Assembly (NCBI GenBank): GCA_947044405.1
Contig: CAMRHE010000463.1
Coordinates: forward strand, 1,115,001 to 1,179,000
Length of the DNA stretch: 64,000 nucleotides
Direction of reading: 5' to 3'
DNA from: Leptodactylus fallax
Lineage: Eukaryota > Chordata > Amphibia > Anura > Leptodactylidae
Each line of letters starts with the position of its first letter. The first letter of the stretch is position 1. Shown piece after piece: positions 11,680 through 20,803 of this stretch. The position numbers and the translations under genes were made by a program. Under the pieces are notes generated by a model that made no database searches, was not told the DNA's origin, and saw nothing but the letters and a program-made list of their open reading frames with translations.

Positions 11680-11737
11680 AACAGAACATTGGTTTTCCTA
11701 GATAGATAGATATATAGAGAGAGAGATCATTTCTCAC

Positions 11738-12180
11738 CTGCTTCGTGAAGGTGTTGTCTGTAATTTGCAGTTGATTCAGTTTCTTGGTTTCTTATCTGCA
11801 GCTTATCACATCCCTCAGGTGGGCGATACCAGAGAAACAATAGAGCAGACTCCCATTGGCTCTCACACAATACCCTACCAGAAGGTGACATTGAGGACAT
11901 TCCTTCTCCAATGTCACACAACCACAATAAGGTGTAAGTCCTGGTCCAATCCTCCTCTCATTACCCACTAATCCTGTCTCTTGTAGCCCCCTTGTCTGAA
12001 GGTCTGGGGCAGTCACTTTGCATAGCTATAAACCGGCTTCTACATGACTGGTTCGCAATCCTTGGTAATGTCTAGCAGGTCGGGGTAGTCATCAGTACAT
12101 TTCTTAAGTGTCCTATCACCTGTTACTGAGGTTTATATTGTCCCTCCTGGAGATCTAGGGGTTGTATGTGGCCATCAGGA
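11738..12180 (-). other. candidate 5' untranslated exon of the rapunzel-like gene
   Basis: On the - strand the sequence GAAGCAG ends at 11738 and is followed by GTGAGAAATG, a good donor. Joined to the acceptor at 9604 it would give a ~2.1-kb intron that is almost entirely the VNTR. In the joining frame there is a stop about 55 bases upstream and no ATG between, so the exon would be untranslated and translation would start at 9579. The 5' end is only a guess from a TATA-like motif. No transcript evidence is available. Confidence 0.28.
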
Positions 12181-12210
12181 TCATCATCCCCCATTGATGC
12201 CGGTGGCTCA

Positions 12211-12217
12211 CTTTATA
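12211..12217 (-). promoter_or_regulatory. TATA-like motif
   Basis: CTTTATA on the + strand reads TATAAAG on the - strand, upstream of the candidate 5' exon that ends at 11738. A TATA box here would place a start near 12180. Such motifs occur by chance, so this is weak. Confidence 0.18.
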
Positions 12218-12219
12218 AG

Positions 12220-12810
12220 GGGAGTCAACCTAGATTGTGCTTCTGTGTTAAATACTAGGTTGCCGGCCAAGGTGAAAGCCAACAACAAGATTGAATCTCC
12301 TTAGTCCTTGTCAAAGGAAGGTCATTGGCTCTTACAGGACCTTCTGTGTTGGCGGGTTGACGAAGGTCATTGGAGGTCCTTCACCCTCAGAAGAAGGCTT
12401 GAAATAGACTTATTTGTGTGGCACGTTGTACTTTGTTAGTTGCACTTGGATGCTGAAAGTTACTCTTTTGGACCTTTTCTAAATTTTCGGACTTCCTATG
12501 TTGGTGACTACTTTATACAGTATATCTCAAATATCAAAGTGGTGGCCACTAGTAGATTTTTGTTGTATTTTTCCACCCAATGAGCAGTGTGACGCAGCCT
12601 GTTTGTTAAGGGTTTTTTTTGGTTATAAAATATACATACAAATTACCACAAAAAAGCTGCCTGATGCAGCTGTAGTCTAATAGTCACTGAACAGGTCTAC
12701 TTTTTAGTGCTTTGCTATTTTTCTTGAAATATTTTTTGTAGAAAAAAAACTTAAAAAAATAAAATGTCAGAATTGTTGCCAATCACTATAAGTAAGAAGT
12801 ATGCAGTAAA
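12220..12810. other. no gene recognised
   Basis: The stretch is AT-rich toward its end with T runs. I see no exon, RNA gene or named repeat. Confidence 0.6.
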
Positions 12811-13762
12811 ATGACTGGAAAAAAAAACAGGGCAGGGGACAGGCAAAAGGAGGGGGGAGGAGGAAACACTTGTACAAGTACTAACAATAAGAATGTGGAT
12901 GGGAGCAGCAACACTACTTCTGTTCTTGACAGCCCCACCAGTAGCCGCAGTGTTGTCGTGCTTCCTAAGGATAAAGATGTTTTTGAAAGCAGTGAAACAC
13001 AAATATTTAGTGAAGGTTCTGTGTATCCCTCCTCTGTTGTAACACGTAAATTACCACACTGTTTTTCTGTACGGTCAGCCATGTCTTCTTCACTGACACA
13101 GATCCCATTCTCTAGTAGTCTAGTAGTCATGAGATATTCCTCATAGCCCAAGACTTCCTCTTATTGATGAGTTTGATGAGAACTGCCAGTCTTCTTTTGA
13201 TGTAGAGCAGGTAGAGGTGGAAAACGTGAGTGTTGGTGGAGGTAATAATGGCAGCGGGTGTGCTACTGGTGGAAGTGCTGGTAAGGGCACTAGAGGGAAA
13301 TCTGTTAGGAATTGTGAGGATATACAGGAATCCTATTGCCATGATGAGTCACAAAAAAGTGTGGAAGATGATGACATTACTGAATCTCATGATGATTCTA
13401 TTACAGATAAGACCTGGCAACCGGTCAGGGTGACATCACAGGAAGAGGATGGTGGCAGCTACAATAGTAAGAATTCCACCTGATCAGTAACCCCAATATC
13501 CACAAGACCTGCCTGGGATAGATCTAAGGCTCGGGTGGTGGTGGAACTAGTAGACACGTTTCCACTACTGCTGGTTTGGGTGGCTACATGTGGTCATCTC
13601 CCATATGGATTTTTTTTTTTTGTACGTCAACAAATGCAAGCAGATAATTGTCCATGGGCGTGCAGGCCCACGTGTAAGAACTAGGTCTCTTCGTACGCAC
13701 ATGAAATGGCGTCATCAGCTCATTTGGCAAAATAGAATTGGCACCAAGTGAGCAAGACCAAT
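12811..13762 (+). pseudogene. decayed BED-finger-like (hAT/ZBED-type) fragment
   Basis: Two short open frames, 12811-13146 and 13217-13483, are rich in Ser, Thr, Asp and Gly and match nothing I know. Further on, around 13632-13755, the frame reads KCKQIIVHGRAGP, then SLRTHMKWRHQLIWQ and a stop. The Cys, Gly, Leu and the H-x4-H spacing resemble the second half of a BED zinc finger as found in hAT transposases and ZBED genes. The first Cys pair is not clear and a T run (13608-13620) breaks the frame. I infer a dead transposase or ZBED-like piece; the Ser-rich frames may be unrelated. Confidence 0.35.
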
Positions 13763-14270
13763 CTATTCCTTCTCCGCATGATTATCTTTGTAGGTAGGTC
13801 ACATCCACACCTAGCACATGGTCATTATCATCTTCACCTCCGTCTGTTTCTTCTCCTCCTCCGCACCAACATCAGTCATCCATAAAGTTATTTGTGCCCA
13901 GTAAACAGCAATCTGCTCCCAGTCACCCGGCTGGTCTGCAACGTTAACCCTCACCTGGCCAAGTTACTGGCGGTGCAGTGGCTGCCGTGCCACTTAGTGT
14001 AATCCTCTGCGTCTCACCAACTGAATGCAGCGCTCAGTCTCCATGGAGAATACCTAGCTGCCATTATTTCTTGAGGAAAGTTGTCCCTGCTTGATGGCCT
14101 CTCCTTGTAAATGTCCATGTGGGGAAAGGTGCAGCCACCCTCAATACGTGGAGCATAAATTATGGGCAGGGACAATACATTAGCTGTCATGGCCCACTGG
14201 TTAATGTCAGTGTTAGAGGCCACAGTCTAGAAACACAGCTGAAGTAATGTCATAGTGACAGTGAAATGTA
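13763..14270. other. no gene recognised
   Basis: The stretch has TCTTC/CTCC-rich segments near 13830-13870. It may be more of the decayed element before it, but I can read no domain in any frame. Confidence 0.5.
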
Positions 14271-14551
14271 CGTCTATGCAGGGGCGTAACTACCGGGGTA
14301 GCAGCGGTAGCGGCTGCCACAGGGCCCGGGACATTACGGGGCCCCGCGGGCCCCCAATGCTTTTTTTTTTTTTTTTTTAATAGACCGTTACCTACTGGAG
14401 TAACCCCAGCAGGTAACGGGCCCTATATATTTACCGTTCCCCGGGGTCCCGCTCACGGCCGCCTGCGCTTCCAATTCTGCGGAGGCGGCTGTGAGCAGGA
14501 GCGGGGATCGGTATGTGAGGCCGCGGGCCGAACACCACAATCTCTGCTATC

Positions 14552-14591
14552 ATTATACTCCGGGGTCTTTGAAAAGACCCCGGAGTATAAT
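14552..14591. repeat. 18-bp perfect hairpin inside hAT element
   Basis: ATTATACTCCGGGGTCTT at 14552-14569 pairs with its exact reverse complement at 14574-14591 over a 4-base loop. Confidence 0.92.
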
Positions 14592-14843
14592 AATCGGAGG
14601 CCCAGGGGAGGTGAGGGAACATAAAAAACAATGTACTTACCTCTCCTACACTTCTCCAGGCTTCGGGCCTGTTTGGTGACGTCTCCGACGTCATTTTGCG
14701 TCGCGACGCCTTGCCCGCATCACGTGACGCCAGCCTGGTCCAACGTTGAAGGCGGCCGAAGCAGCAGGGAGTGGACCGGAGCGAGGAACAGGTAAGCAAC
14801 GTTGTTTTTTTTAATGTTTCTATCCTCCCCTGGGTCTCCGATC

Positions 14844-14881
14844 ATTATACTCTGGGGTCTGAAAAGACCCCAGAGTATAAT
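14844..14881. repeat. 17-bp perfect hairpin inside hAT element
   Basis: ATTATACTCTGGGGTCT at 14844-14860 pairs with its exact reverse complement at 14865-14881 over the loop GAAA. It is a second copy of the hairpin at 14552 and differs from it by one base pair changed on both arms. Confidence 0.92.
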
Positions 14882-14894
14882 AATTGTTCATGGG

Positions 14895-15330
14895 TGGTCC
14901 ACTATGGGGCAAACTACTGTGTGCAGGGGCCACTATGGGGCAAACTACTGTGTGCAGGGGCCACTATGGGGAATGATACTGTGTGCAGGGGCCACTATGG
15001 GGAATAATAGTGTGTGCAGGGGCCACTATGGGATATAATAATTTGTGCAGGGGCCACTATGGGGCAAAATATTCAGTGCAGGGGTCACTATGGGACATGA
15101 TACTGTGTGCAGGGGCCACTATGGGGCAAAATATTCAGTGCAGGGGCCACTATGGGGAATGATACTGTGTGCAGGGGCCACTATGGGGCATGATACTGTG
15201 TGCAGTGGCCACTGTGGGGCATGATACTGTGTGCAGGGGCCACTATGTGGCATCATACTGTGTGCAGGGGCCACTATGGGGCATAATACTGTGTGCAGGA
15301 GCCACTATGGCACATAATAGTGTGCACAGG
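14895..15330. repeat. 31-bp minisatellite inside hAT element
   Basis: About 14 imperfect copies of a unit with GGGGCATGATACTGTGTGCA and GGGGCCACTAT. It is wholly inside the hAT element. The following 15345-15410 is G-rich. Confidence 0.92.
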
Positions 15331-15470
15331 AATGCGTTTTTTTTGGGGGGGGGGGGTTGGAGGGGGCGGTCCGGGGGGGGGCGATTGGGGGCAGCGGTTC
15401 GGGGGGGGGGCCCCCATGTCAAATGTTCGCCTTGGGCCCAGCCATTCCTAGTTACGCCACTATGTCTATG

Positions 15471-15889
15471 GGAAAACAGATGGTAAGCAGAGGATACAAA
15501 CTCAAAATTTAACCCTACACTGCGCTGTACAAATGCTCCAAAAATTAACCTTGCCCATGTTTTTTTTAGGCACGTGGTGGTTATATTGAAAAAGGTTTTG
15601 TAGAAAAATTAGCCCGTTTTGATGGCTTGTAAGTGCCACAGGGGCTTGCTGATATTTGCGAGACAAATGTGTGGCTGAGCCATGATGAAAAATGATGAAA
15701 AATTGGATTTTCAAAAAATGCCACCAAAAATTCACCGGTGCCCAGAACGAGATCCAGGCCCGGCAATCCATTGCCATGACAGTCAGGAGCCTATTGAAGG
15801 CTCTCAGGCTTGTCTGCCAATAATTTGTATGACAGGCTTCTCTATGCCGCCTGCAATAGAAGTGCTTATATTCTGTAATGCATTAGTGA
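15471..15889. other. no gene recognised
   Basis: This stretch lies between the hAT target duplication and the first clearly alignable part of the dispersed repeat. It may be the outer, more diverged end of that repeat. The open frames show no domain. Confidence 0.5.
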
Positions 15890-16206
15890 TCAGACCCCTT
15901 GGGCTTCAAGACCCCCCAGAAGGTCTCATAAATACAGTAGAATTTTTTTATTTTTTTTTTAAAGAATTAAAAATTGAAATCACACCCTTTCCCTTGAATA
16001 CTGTACATATAAAAATAAAAAATAGCTGTGAAGCACTCACACATTAGGTATCTCTGTGTCCGAAAATGCCCAGTCTACAGACGGGTAAACGCCGTAGCGG
16101 GAAAAAATAATGAAAATTGCCAAACCACCATTTTATCATTATTTCTGATAAAAATTGGAATAAAAAGTCATTAAAACAATATACATTCCCCAAAATGGTA
16201 TAATCA
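15890..16206 (-). repeat. dispersed frog repeat, copy A, part 1
   Basis: The sequence aligns by eye with the reverse complement of copy B (57945-59055). Shared landmarks are TCTGTGTCC-AAAA--CCC, a TAAAC-CCGT-GCGGGAAAAAA segment, AATAAAAAGT and CCCAAAATGGTATAA. The match stops at about 16206 and resumes at 20660 after the DIRS element. No coding capacity; I know this repeat from frog sequences but not its name. Confidence 0.8.
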
Positions 16207-16463
16207 TTGATTATGATGTTAATCTGTTTTCCCTTAGTCCTAACAACAGCACAATATGCGGTATTCCTGCCCCTGTGTGATGGTAGGACAGGCTGAACTT
16301 TTAATTAACATAAAATATGCATGACTACGCTACCCTATAAATGGGCAAAGAGACCTCCCCCCCCCCCCCTTGTGTAAGTTATAAAGTAAAAATTTCTAAG
16401 ATTAGGGAGGGAAGCTTATGTTGCTGTTAGGACTAAGGGAAAACAGATTAACTTCATAATCAA
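16207..16463. repeat. ~41-bp inverted repeats at DIRS end
   Basis: A segment at 16207-16247 with TTAATCTGTTTTCCCTTAGT recurs inverted at 16420-16463 with ACTAAGGGAAAACAGATTAA. A further degenerate direct copy (AGCAGCACAATATGGGGATA near 16480) resembles CAGCACAATATGCGG near 16248. Nested inverted and direct copies at an end fit DIRS terminal repeats. Confidence 0.75.
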
Positions 16464-16529
16464 CAATTCCCTTACGTCCTACAGCAGCACAATATGGGGA
16501 TATAGCTAGTAATTCTCTTAGGGAGGGTT

Positions 16530-17523
16530 TCCCTGCTCTACAACACCTGACTGTCCAAAGGCAGACACCAAAGAACTCCGAACATCTAGTCGATAATGTT
16601 TTACAAAGGTTAGGCGAGACGACCAAGAAGTAGCTGCACAGATCTGATCCAGCGGTAAGGCCCAATTCTCAGCCCAAGAGGTTGCTACAGCCCTAGTTGA
16701 ATGAGCTGTACAAAATTCGGTTGGAGCTAAACCCCGAGCAAAAAAAAAAAGAGACTTTAATTACCTACTTGATCCACCTAGACAAGGTAGTCTTGGAAGC
16801 CCTGAGACCTTTGTCTCTACCATACATGTTGACAAGGAGATTCTCGGCTCTCCTAAAGGAACGTGTGCGTAAGAGGTAAATCTGGAGACATCTCACAACA
16901 ACTGTGTGAAGTTTTTTCTCCTCTTCAGAGAAAGGGGCTGGAAAAAACACGTGTAAAGAGACTAATTGGTTAATATTGGCGCGGGAAGGCACCTTAGGGT
17001 TAAACACAGGAAGAAACCTAAGTTGCACCCTATCCACAAAAAATGATATATAAGGGTCCTTGGAAGAAAAAGCCTGGAGCTCACTCACCCTTTTGGCTGA
17101 AGTGATGGCTAATAGAAAGGTGGTTTTAAAGACAAGAAATTTAAGATCTACATCCAACGGCTCAAAAGGAGGACCACAAAGACCTGAAAGAACAGTCAAG
17201 AGATCCCACTGGGGAACTAGAGCTGAGACCACTTGTCTAAGTCTGGTAGCGCCCTTAAGGAATCCAACAATAAGGAAATCCTGGGACAATTGTCTGCCTA
17301 AACAGGCGGATAAGGCTGTAACCTGTACCCTCAGCGTAGCAGGAGAAAGGCCTGAATCCAAGCCGCTTTGAAGAAAATCCAAAATTTCTGCCGTAGTAGG
17401 GTTTGAACTATCAGCATGTCTTCTGGAGCACCACTGCTTGAAGATGTTACCTATCCTATGGTAGTTTTTCTTGGTAGACTCTGCTCTGACACAGGAAAGA
17501 GTCTTCAGGACGGCTTCTGACAG
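16530..17523 (-). pseudogene. DIRS tyrosine recombinase (integrase), broken
   Basis: The frame reads from about 17523 with RAESTKKNYHRIGNIFKQW and LSPATLRVQVTALSACLG, the core-binding part, then ITSAKRVSELQAFS with the first catalytic Arg near 17090. A TAG stop follows RWIK at 16767-16765, and a T run on this strand near 16740-16752 shifts the frame. After it AHSTRAVATSWAENW (the H-x-x-R box) and LTFVKHYRLDV (the Tyr nucleophile region) are readable to about 16530. All catalytic boxes are therefore visible but split over two frames. As in other DIRS elements the recombinase overlaps the end of the RT-RNase H reading frame. Confidence 0.85.
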
Positions 17524-17867
17524 TCCACTAAATCTCCCTAGGGACTGGTCAACCTCCAAGCTGTCAGGTTGAATCTCCTCAGATCCTGGTGCTTCTGAGT
17601 TCCTTGGGAAACCAGGTTCTGGGTGGGGGGAAGCCTCCAATATGTCCCTCGACTCATGTACACAAGCTGGGCAAACCAAGTCCTTTTTGGCCAGAATGGT
17701 ATGATGGCTATCACAGTGACTTGGTCCTGTCTGACTTTCATCAATACCTTTGGTATCATGGAAAGTGGAGGGAAGATGTATGCCAGCCTGAACCTCCAAG
17801 GGATAGTCCTCCTGATACAGTGAGCAGAACGTCTCTACCTTGGCGTTGAGTCTGGTCGCCATGAGGT

Positions 17868-19160
17868 CTACTTCTGGGAGACTCCACTTCGGGTAATCTG
17901 ATGGAATACATCTGGATTGAGAGACCATTCTCCTGATACGACATGACCACGACTCAACTGATCCGCTACTATGTTCAGGGAACCTTTGATGTGAACTGCG
18001 GACAAGTGGGTCAGATTTTTTTCTGCCCAGGTAAAAATAAGTTCTGACTCTCTGAGGAGAGATAATGATCTGGTGCCTCCCTGTTTGTTCAGGTACATTA
18101 CAGTTGTCATGTTGCCTGACCGAACCTTGATTGGTCTCCCTCTGAGGAGAGGAGAAAAATGAAGTAGTGCCAGGTACATGGCTCTGAGCTCCTTCCAATT
18201 GGAAGATGTCTTTTCTTCTAGACTGCTCCAGACTCGTACGGTCTTCTCGTACAGGTGGGCTCCCCATACCGAGAGGGATGCATCGGTAGTCAACAGGGTC
18301 CAGCGAAGTTGGACCGTGGACATTCCGTCTTTCAGGTGTATCCACTATCTGAAGGAAAGACAGGTACTGGCAGAAAGTTTGCTCTTCTTGTCGAGACCGA
18401 GAGGAGTACAGCTCCAGGATTTTAGTACATCTGAAGAGGACGCAAATGCCATAAAGCCCAAGGGACTGCGATGGCTGAGGATGACATCAGGCCTAGGACT
18501 CTCATGGATGTCCTGATGGATTACCAGGCGTGTTCTGAAGAGAAACCGGACCACGCTGATTAATCTTTCCTTCCATGCCGGTGTTAAGGAAACCTCCATG
18601 TGGTCTGGTCTGAGATACCCCAGGAACTTCCTGCGGGTAGAGGACACTACTTCTGGCTTCTCCCAATTTATCAGCCAACCCAAGCTTTGGAGAAGGGAAA
18701 TGGCTATCAGTAATTGTTGGAGCAGAACAGACTCTGACTGGGCTTTTATTAGCCAGTCGTCTAGGTATGGCACTACAAAAAGGCCCTGAAGCCTGAGAGA
18801 GGCTGCTTTAGGAGCTACAACTTTGGTGAAGGTATGAGGAGCTGAAGTGATGCCAAAGGGCAGGGCTGCGAACTGAAGATGCTTTCTGTGGCCGGAAACT
18901 GAAACGTTTTATAATCATTCTCCAACTGCCTGATGGTTTTGGCACCACAAAAACTGGGGAGTAGACACTGAATCCTTCTTACAAGGAGCCGCAGGAAGGG
19001 AGCGGGTTATGACGAATCGATCTTGAGGCGACTGAAGAAACTCAATCGCATAACCTCGTTGAAAAACCTGCAAGACCCAAGGGTCTTGTATTTTTTCCTG
19101 CCAGACAGTGTAAAAGTGAGAAAGCCAACCTCCGACAGTTGTCTCGGCCACAGGAAGAAG
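17868..19160 (-). pseudogene. DIRS reverse transcriptase and RNase H, broken
   Basis: Starting near 19136 the frame gives VGGWLSHFYTVWQ, further LPFGITSAPHTFTK and the catalytic YLDD motif just after 18773. RNase H follows at 18323-17868 with LLTTDASLSVWGAHL, NWKELRAMYLALLHF, MYLNKQGGTRS and IVADQLSR. The next stretch (LPEVDLMATRLNAKV) continues in another frame. Frameshifts near 18345 and elsewhere interrupt it. Confidence 0.85.
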
Positions 19161-19169
19161 GCAGCCAAT

Positions 19170-20115
19170 GTCAAAGCTAGGCTTCTTTTTGTCCTCATCC
19201 TTGAGGAACCTTTGTCTAGAACCCCTAGGCTGATATCTAGGACGTCTCTGGAACTGAGGTCTGGCTTGAGGCTGATAACCTCTACACTGGCCGGAAGGTC
19301 TTGACCTGCTTCTAAAGGCCTGAGGCAGAGTCTTACCCTTTTTATCGGCAAGGTCTTCCATAATCTCATCCAGGCCTCTGCCAAAAAGCTTACCTGGCTC
19401 AAAGGGTAGAGAACAAAGGATGAACTTGGAGGCATTATCCGCTCTCCAGGGTTTTAACCACAGCGACCTTCTAGCTGCCGTAGGAAAGGGCCAAAGATTT
19501 GGCCACCAGCCTTAAATGATGTTGGGAGGCTTCGGCTAAATAATCTGCCGACAAGGAGATCGAACTCAAAAAAGCTAGGAGATCATCTCTGGAGACTCCA
19601 GAGTCGATGTCTCTTGCAAGCTGGGCTAAATCAGCACGTAATTTGCTTGAGACTTCATTAGAGGCAATAGCCACAGAAGTCTGACCGGAGGCCAGAGAAT
19701 AAACCTTCCTGAGGGTACTCTCTTTGCGTCTATCCACGGGGTCCTGGAGGTTAGAAACATCATCCACCGGGACCACTTGGCCACTGCCGTGTCCACTTTA
19801 GGTGGGAGGCCCCACCGATCCTGCTGAGCCTCCACAATAGGGAACATGGTTCTAAATCTTCTGGAATATATGGGAGCTCTTTCCGGATGTTTCCAGTGAC
19901 TCGTCCACTTGGAAGGCCCTAGGCCCCCTAGAGGTGGAACAGGAGGCTTCCCTGTCAACATCACGGTCCCTAGACCGGATGGACTTCAGCAGCCTATTTA
20001 TCTTCTCAAGAGGAAAGAGAGGTCTGCTGGAATCTTCCAAGGTATCATCAGATGAAAGCGTTTCGTCAATCACCTGGATATCTTCAATAGCTTCACAGTG
20101 TGTCACACTGCACAC
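19170..20115 (-). pseudogene. DIRS Gag-like ORF, broken
   Basis: Three overlapping frames together read as a DIRS Gag: an acidic start (IDETLSSDDTLEDS), then PIVEAQQDRWGLPPKVDTAV, then LASGQTSVAIASNEVSSKL and a basic, Arg/Gln/Pro-rich tail (QPQARPQFQRRPRYQPRGSR). At least two frameshifts separate these parts. Confidence 0.7.
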
Positions 20116-20225
20116 AAACTAGATCCTTTTTTCCTTTCCAAAATCTTGGCAGGATTTGAACCCAGGACTCTAGCACTGCAAAGTTACAATGCTAACCACT
20201 GAGCCATCATGCTGCAGCAACATGA
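20115..20225 (-). mobile_element. tRNA-derived SINE head
   Basis: On the - strand TGGCTCAGTGG (20207-20197) matches an internal polymerase III A box and GGTTCAAATCC (20162-20152) matches a B box, with tRNA-like spacing. An oligo-A stretch follows on this strand. I recognise the family as a tRNA-derived SINE common in frogs and fishes. It is a SINE fragment rather than a functional tRNA gene because the cloverleaf is incomplete. Confidence 0.75.
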
Positions 20226-20659
20226 GCAGTAATCCAAGTGGAGTACTGAGGCCTTCCTAAGAGACAAGCCATCTCCTGCACTGAGATGAAGGCTTCTATA
20301 GGAGAGGAGGAGGAAGGAGCAAGTAGTGCTCACAAAAATCCCCCCCCCCGCAAATCTTAAATCCTTGTACAGAGAATTAAGCTAAAAATATACAGACCGA
20401 TGCCAGAAAAGAGGCTCAGCAAATATAAACTTGCAAAAGGAGGATAAACAAAGCCGCAACAAGTCCGACAGAGAATTCAGTCCCCGGAAAACCAGAACAC
20501 AAACAAAGGTCCCGGAGGAACAAAGTGACCGACATCACTTCTGGCAGCCGCAGAGCTTGTAAGGTAAGTGAAACGGTAATGCCCCACATCGAGGCCGCAC
20601 AAGTGGCCTGCACTACAGGACTCTGAACATACAGCATGTAACTACCGCTGTATGTACTA

Positions 20660-20803
20660 CTGACATCAACCTTGGCCCTGCAAAAAAATACACACTATGC
20701 ATCCCCATACACCGAAATATAAAAAAGTTTTGTATTTTTGTTACGGAGTTAAAATGTAAATAAAACTACATAAATTTGGAATCCCCAGAATCGTACCAAA
20801 AAA
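20660..20803 (-). repeat. dispersed frog repeat, copy A, part 2
   Basis: It aligns with the reverse complement of 58365-58535 in copy B. Shared landmarks are GGCCCTGCAAAAAAAT versus GGCCCCACAAAAAAAG, CTATGCATCCC, GAAATAT-AAAAAGTT, GTTAAAATGTAAATAAAACT and CAGAATCGTACC. The satellite begins directly after it. Confidence 0.88.

Larger units (their letters stand above)
14279..15462. mobile_element. non-autonomous hAT element with 8-bp target duplication
   Basis: The left end is CAGGGGCGTAACTA at 14279 and the right end is TAGTTACGCCACTA ending at 15462; they are inverted repeats apart from three bases at the tip. The CAG-GGGCGTAAC type of end is typical of hAT elements. Flanks are CGTCTATG (14271-14278) and TGTCTATG (15463-15470), an 8-bp target duplication with one difference, the length expected for hAT. 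The inside has no transposase. It holds two perfect hairpins, GC-rich spacer and an internal 31-bp minisatellite. Open frames inside are repeat translations. Confidence 0.85.
16207..20655 (-). mobile_element. DIRS-type retrotransposon, broken
   Basis: On the - strand the order is Gag-like, reverse transcriptase with RNase H, then a tyrosine recombinase, which is the DIRS arrangement. There are inverted repeats at the 16.2-16.46 kb end. Multiple frameshifts and stops break all frames. Copy A of the dispersed repeat resumes at 20660, so the element and any later SINE insertion fill 16207 to about 20655. The right end was placed from that resumption, not from a recognised terminus. DIRS elements insert with their recombinase and do not make target duplications; none was seen. 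Confidence 0.85.

Noticed and set aside
9911..11737. 608-codon frame of 15-residue repeats
   Set aside because: The 45-bp unit is divisible by three and lacks a stop in this frame. The repeat lies in apparent intron sequence and conservation is at DNA level, including runs of variants.
14771..15486. Open frames across the 31-bp repeats
   Set aside because: They are repeat translations inside a non-autonomous hAT element.
15682..16047. 121-codon + strand frame
   Set aside because: It runs across the dispersed repeat and shows no domain.
20148..20216. Functional tRNA gene
   Set aside because: A and B boxes are present but no full cloverleaf can be drawn, and the flanks fit a SINE.
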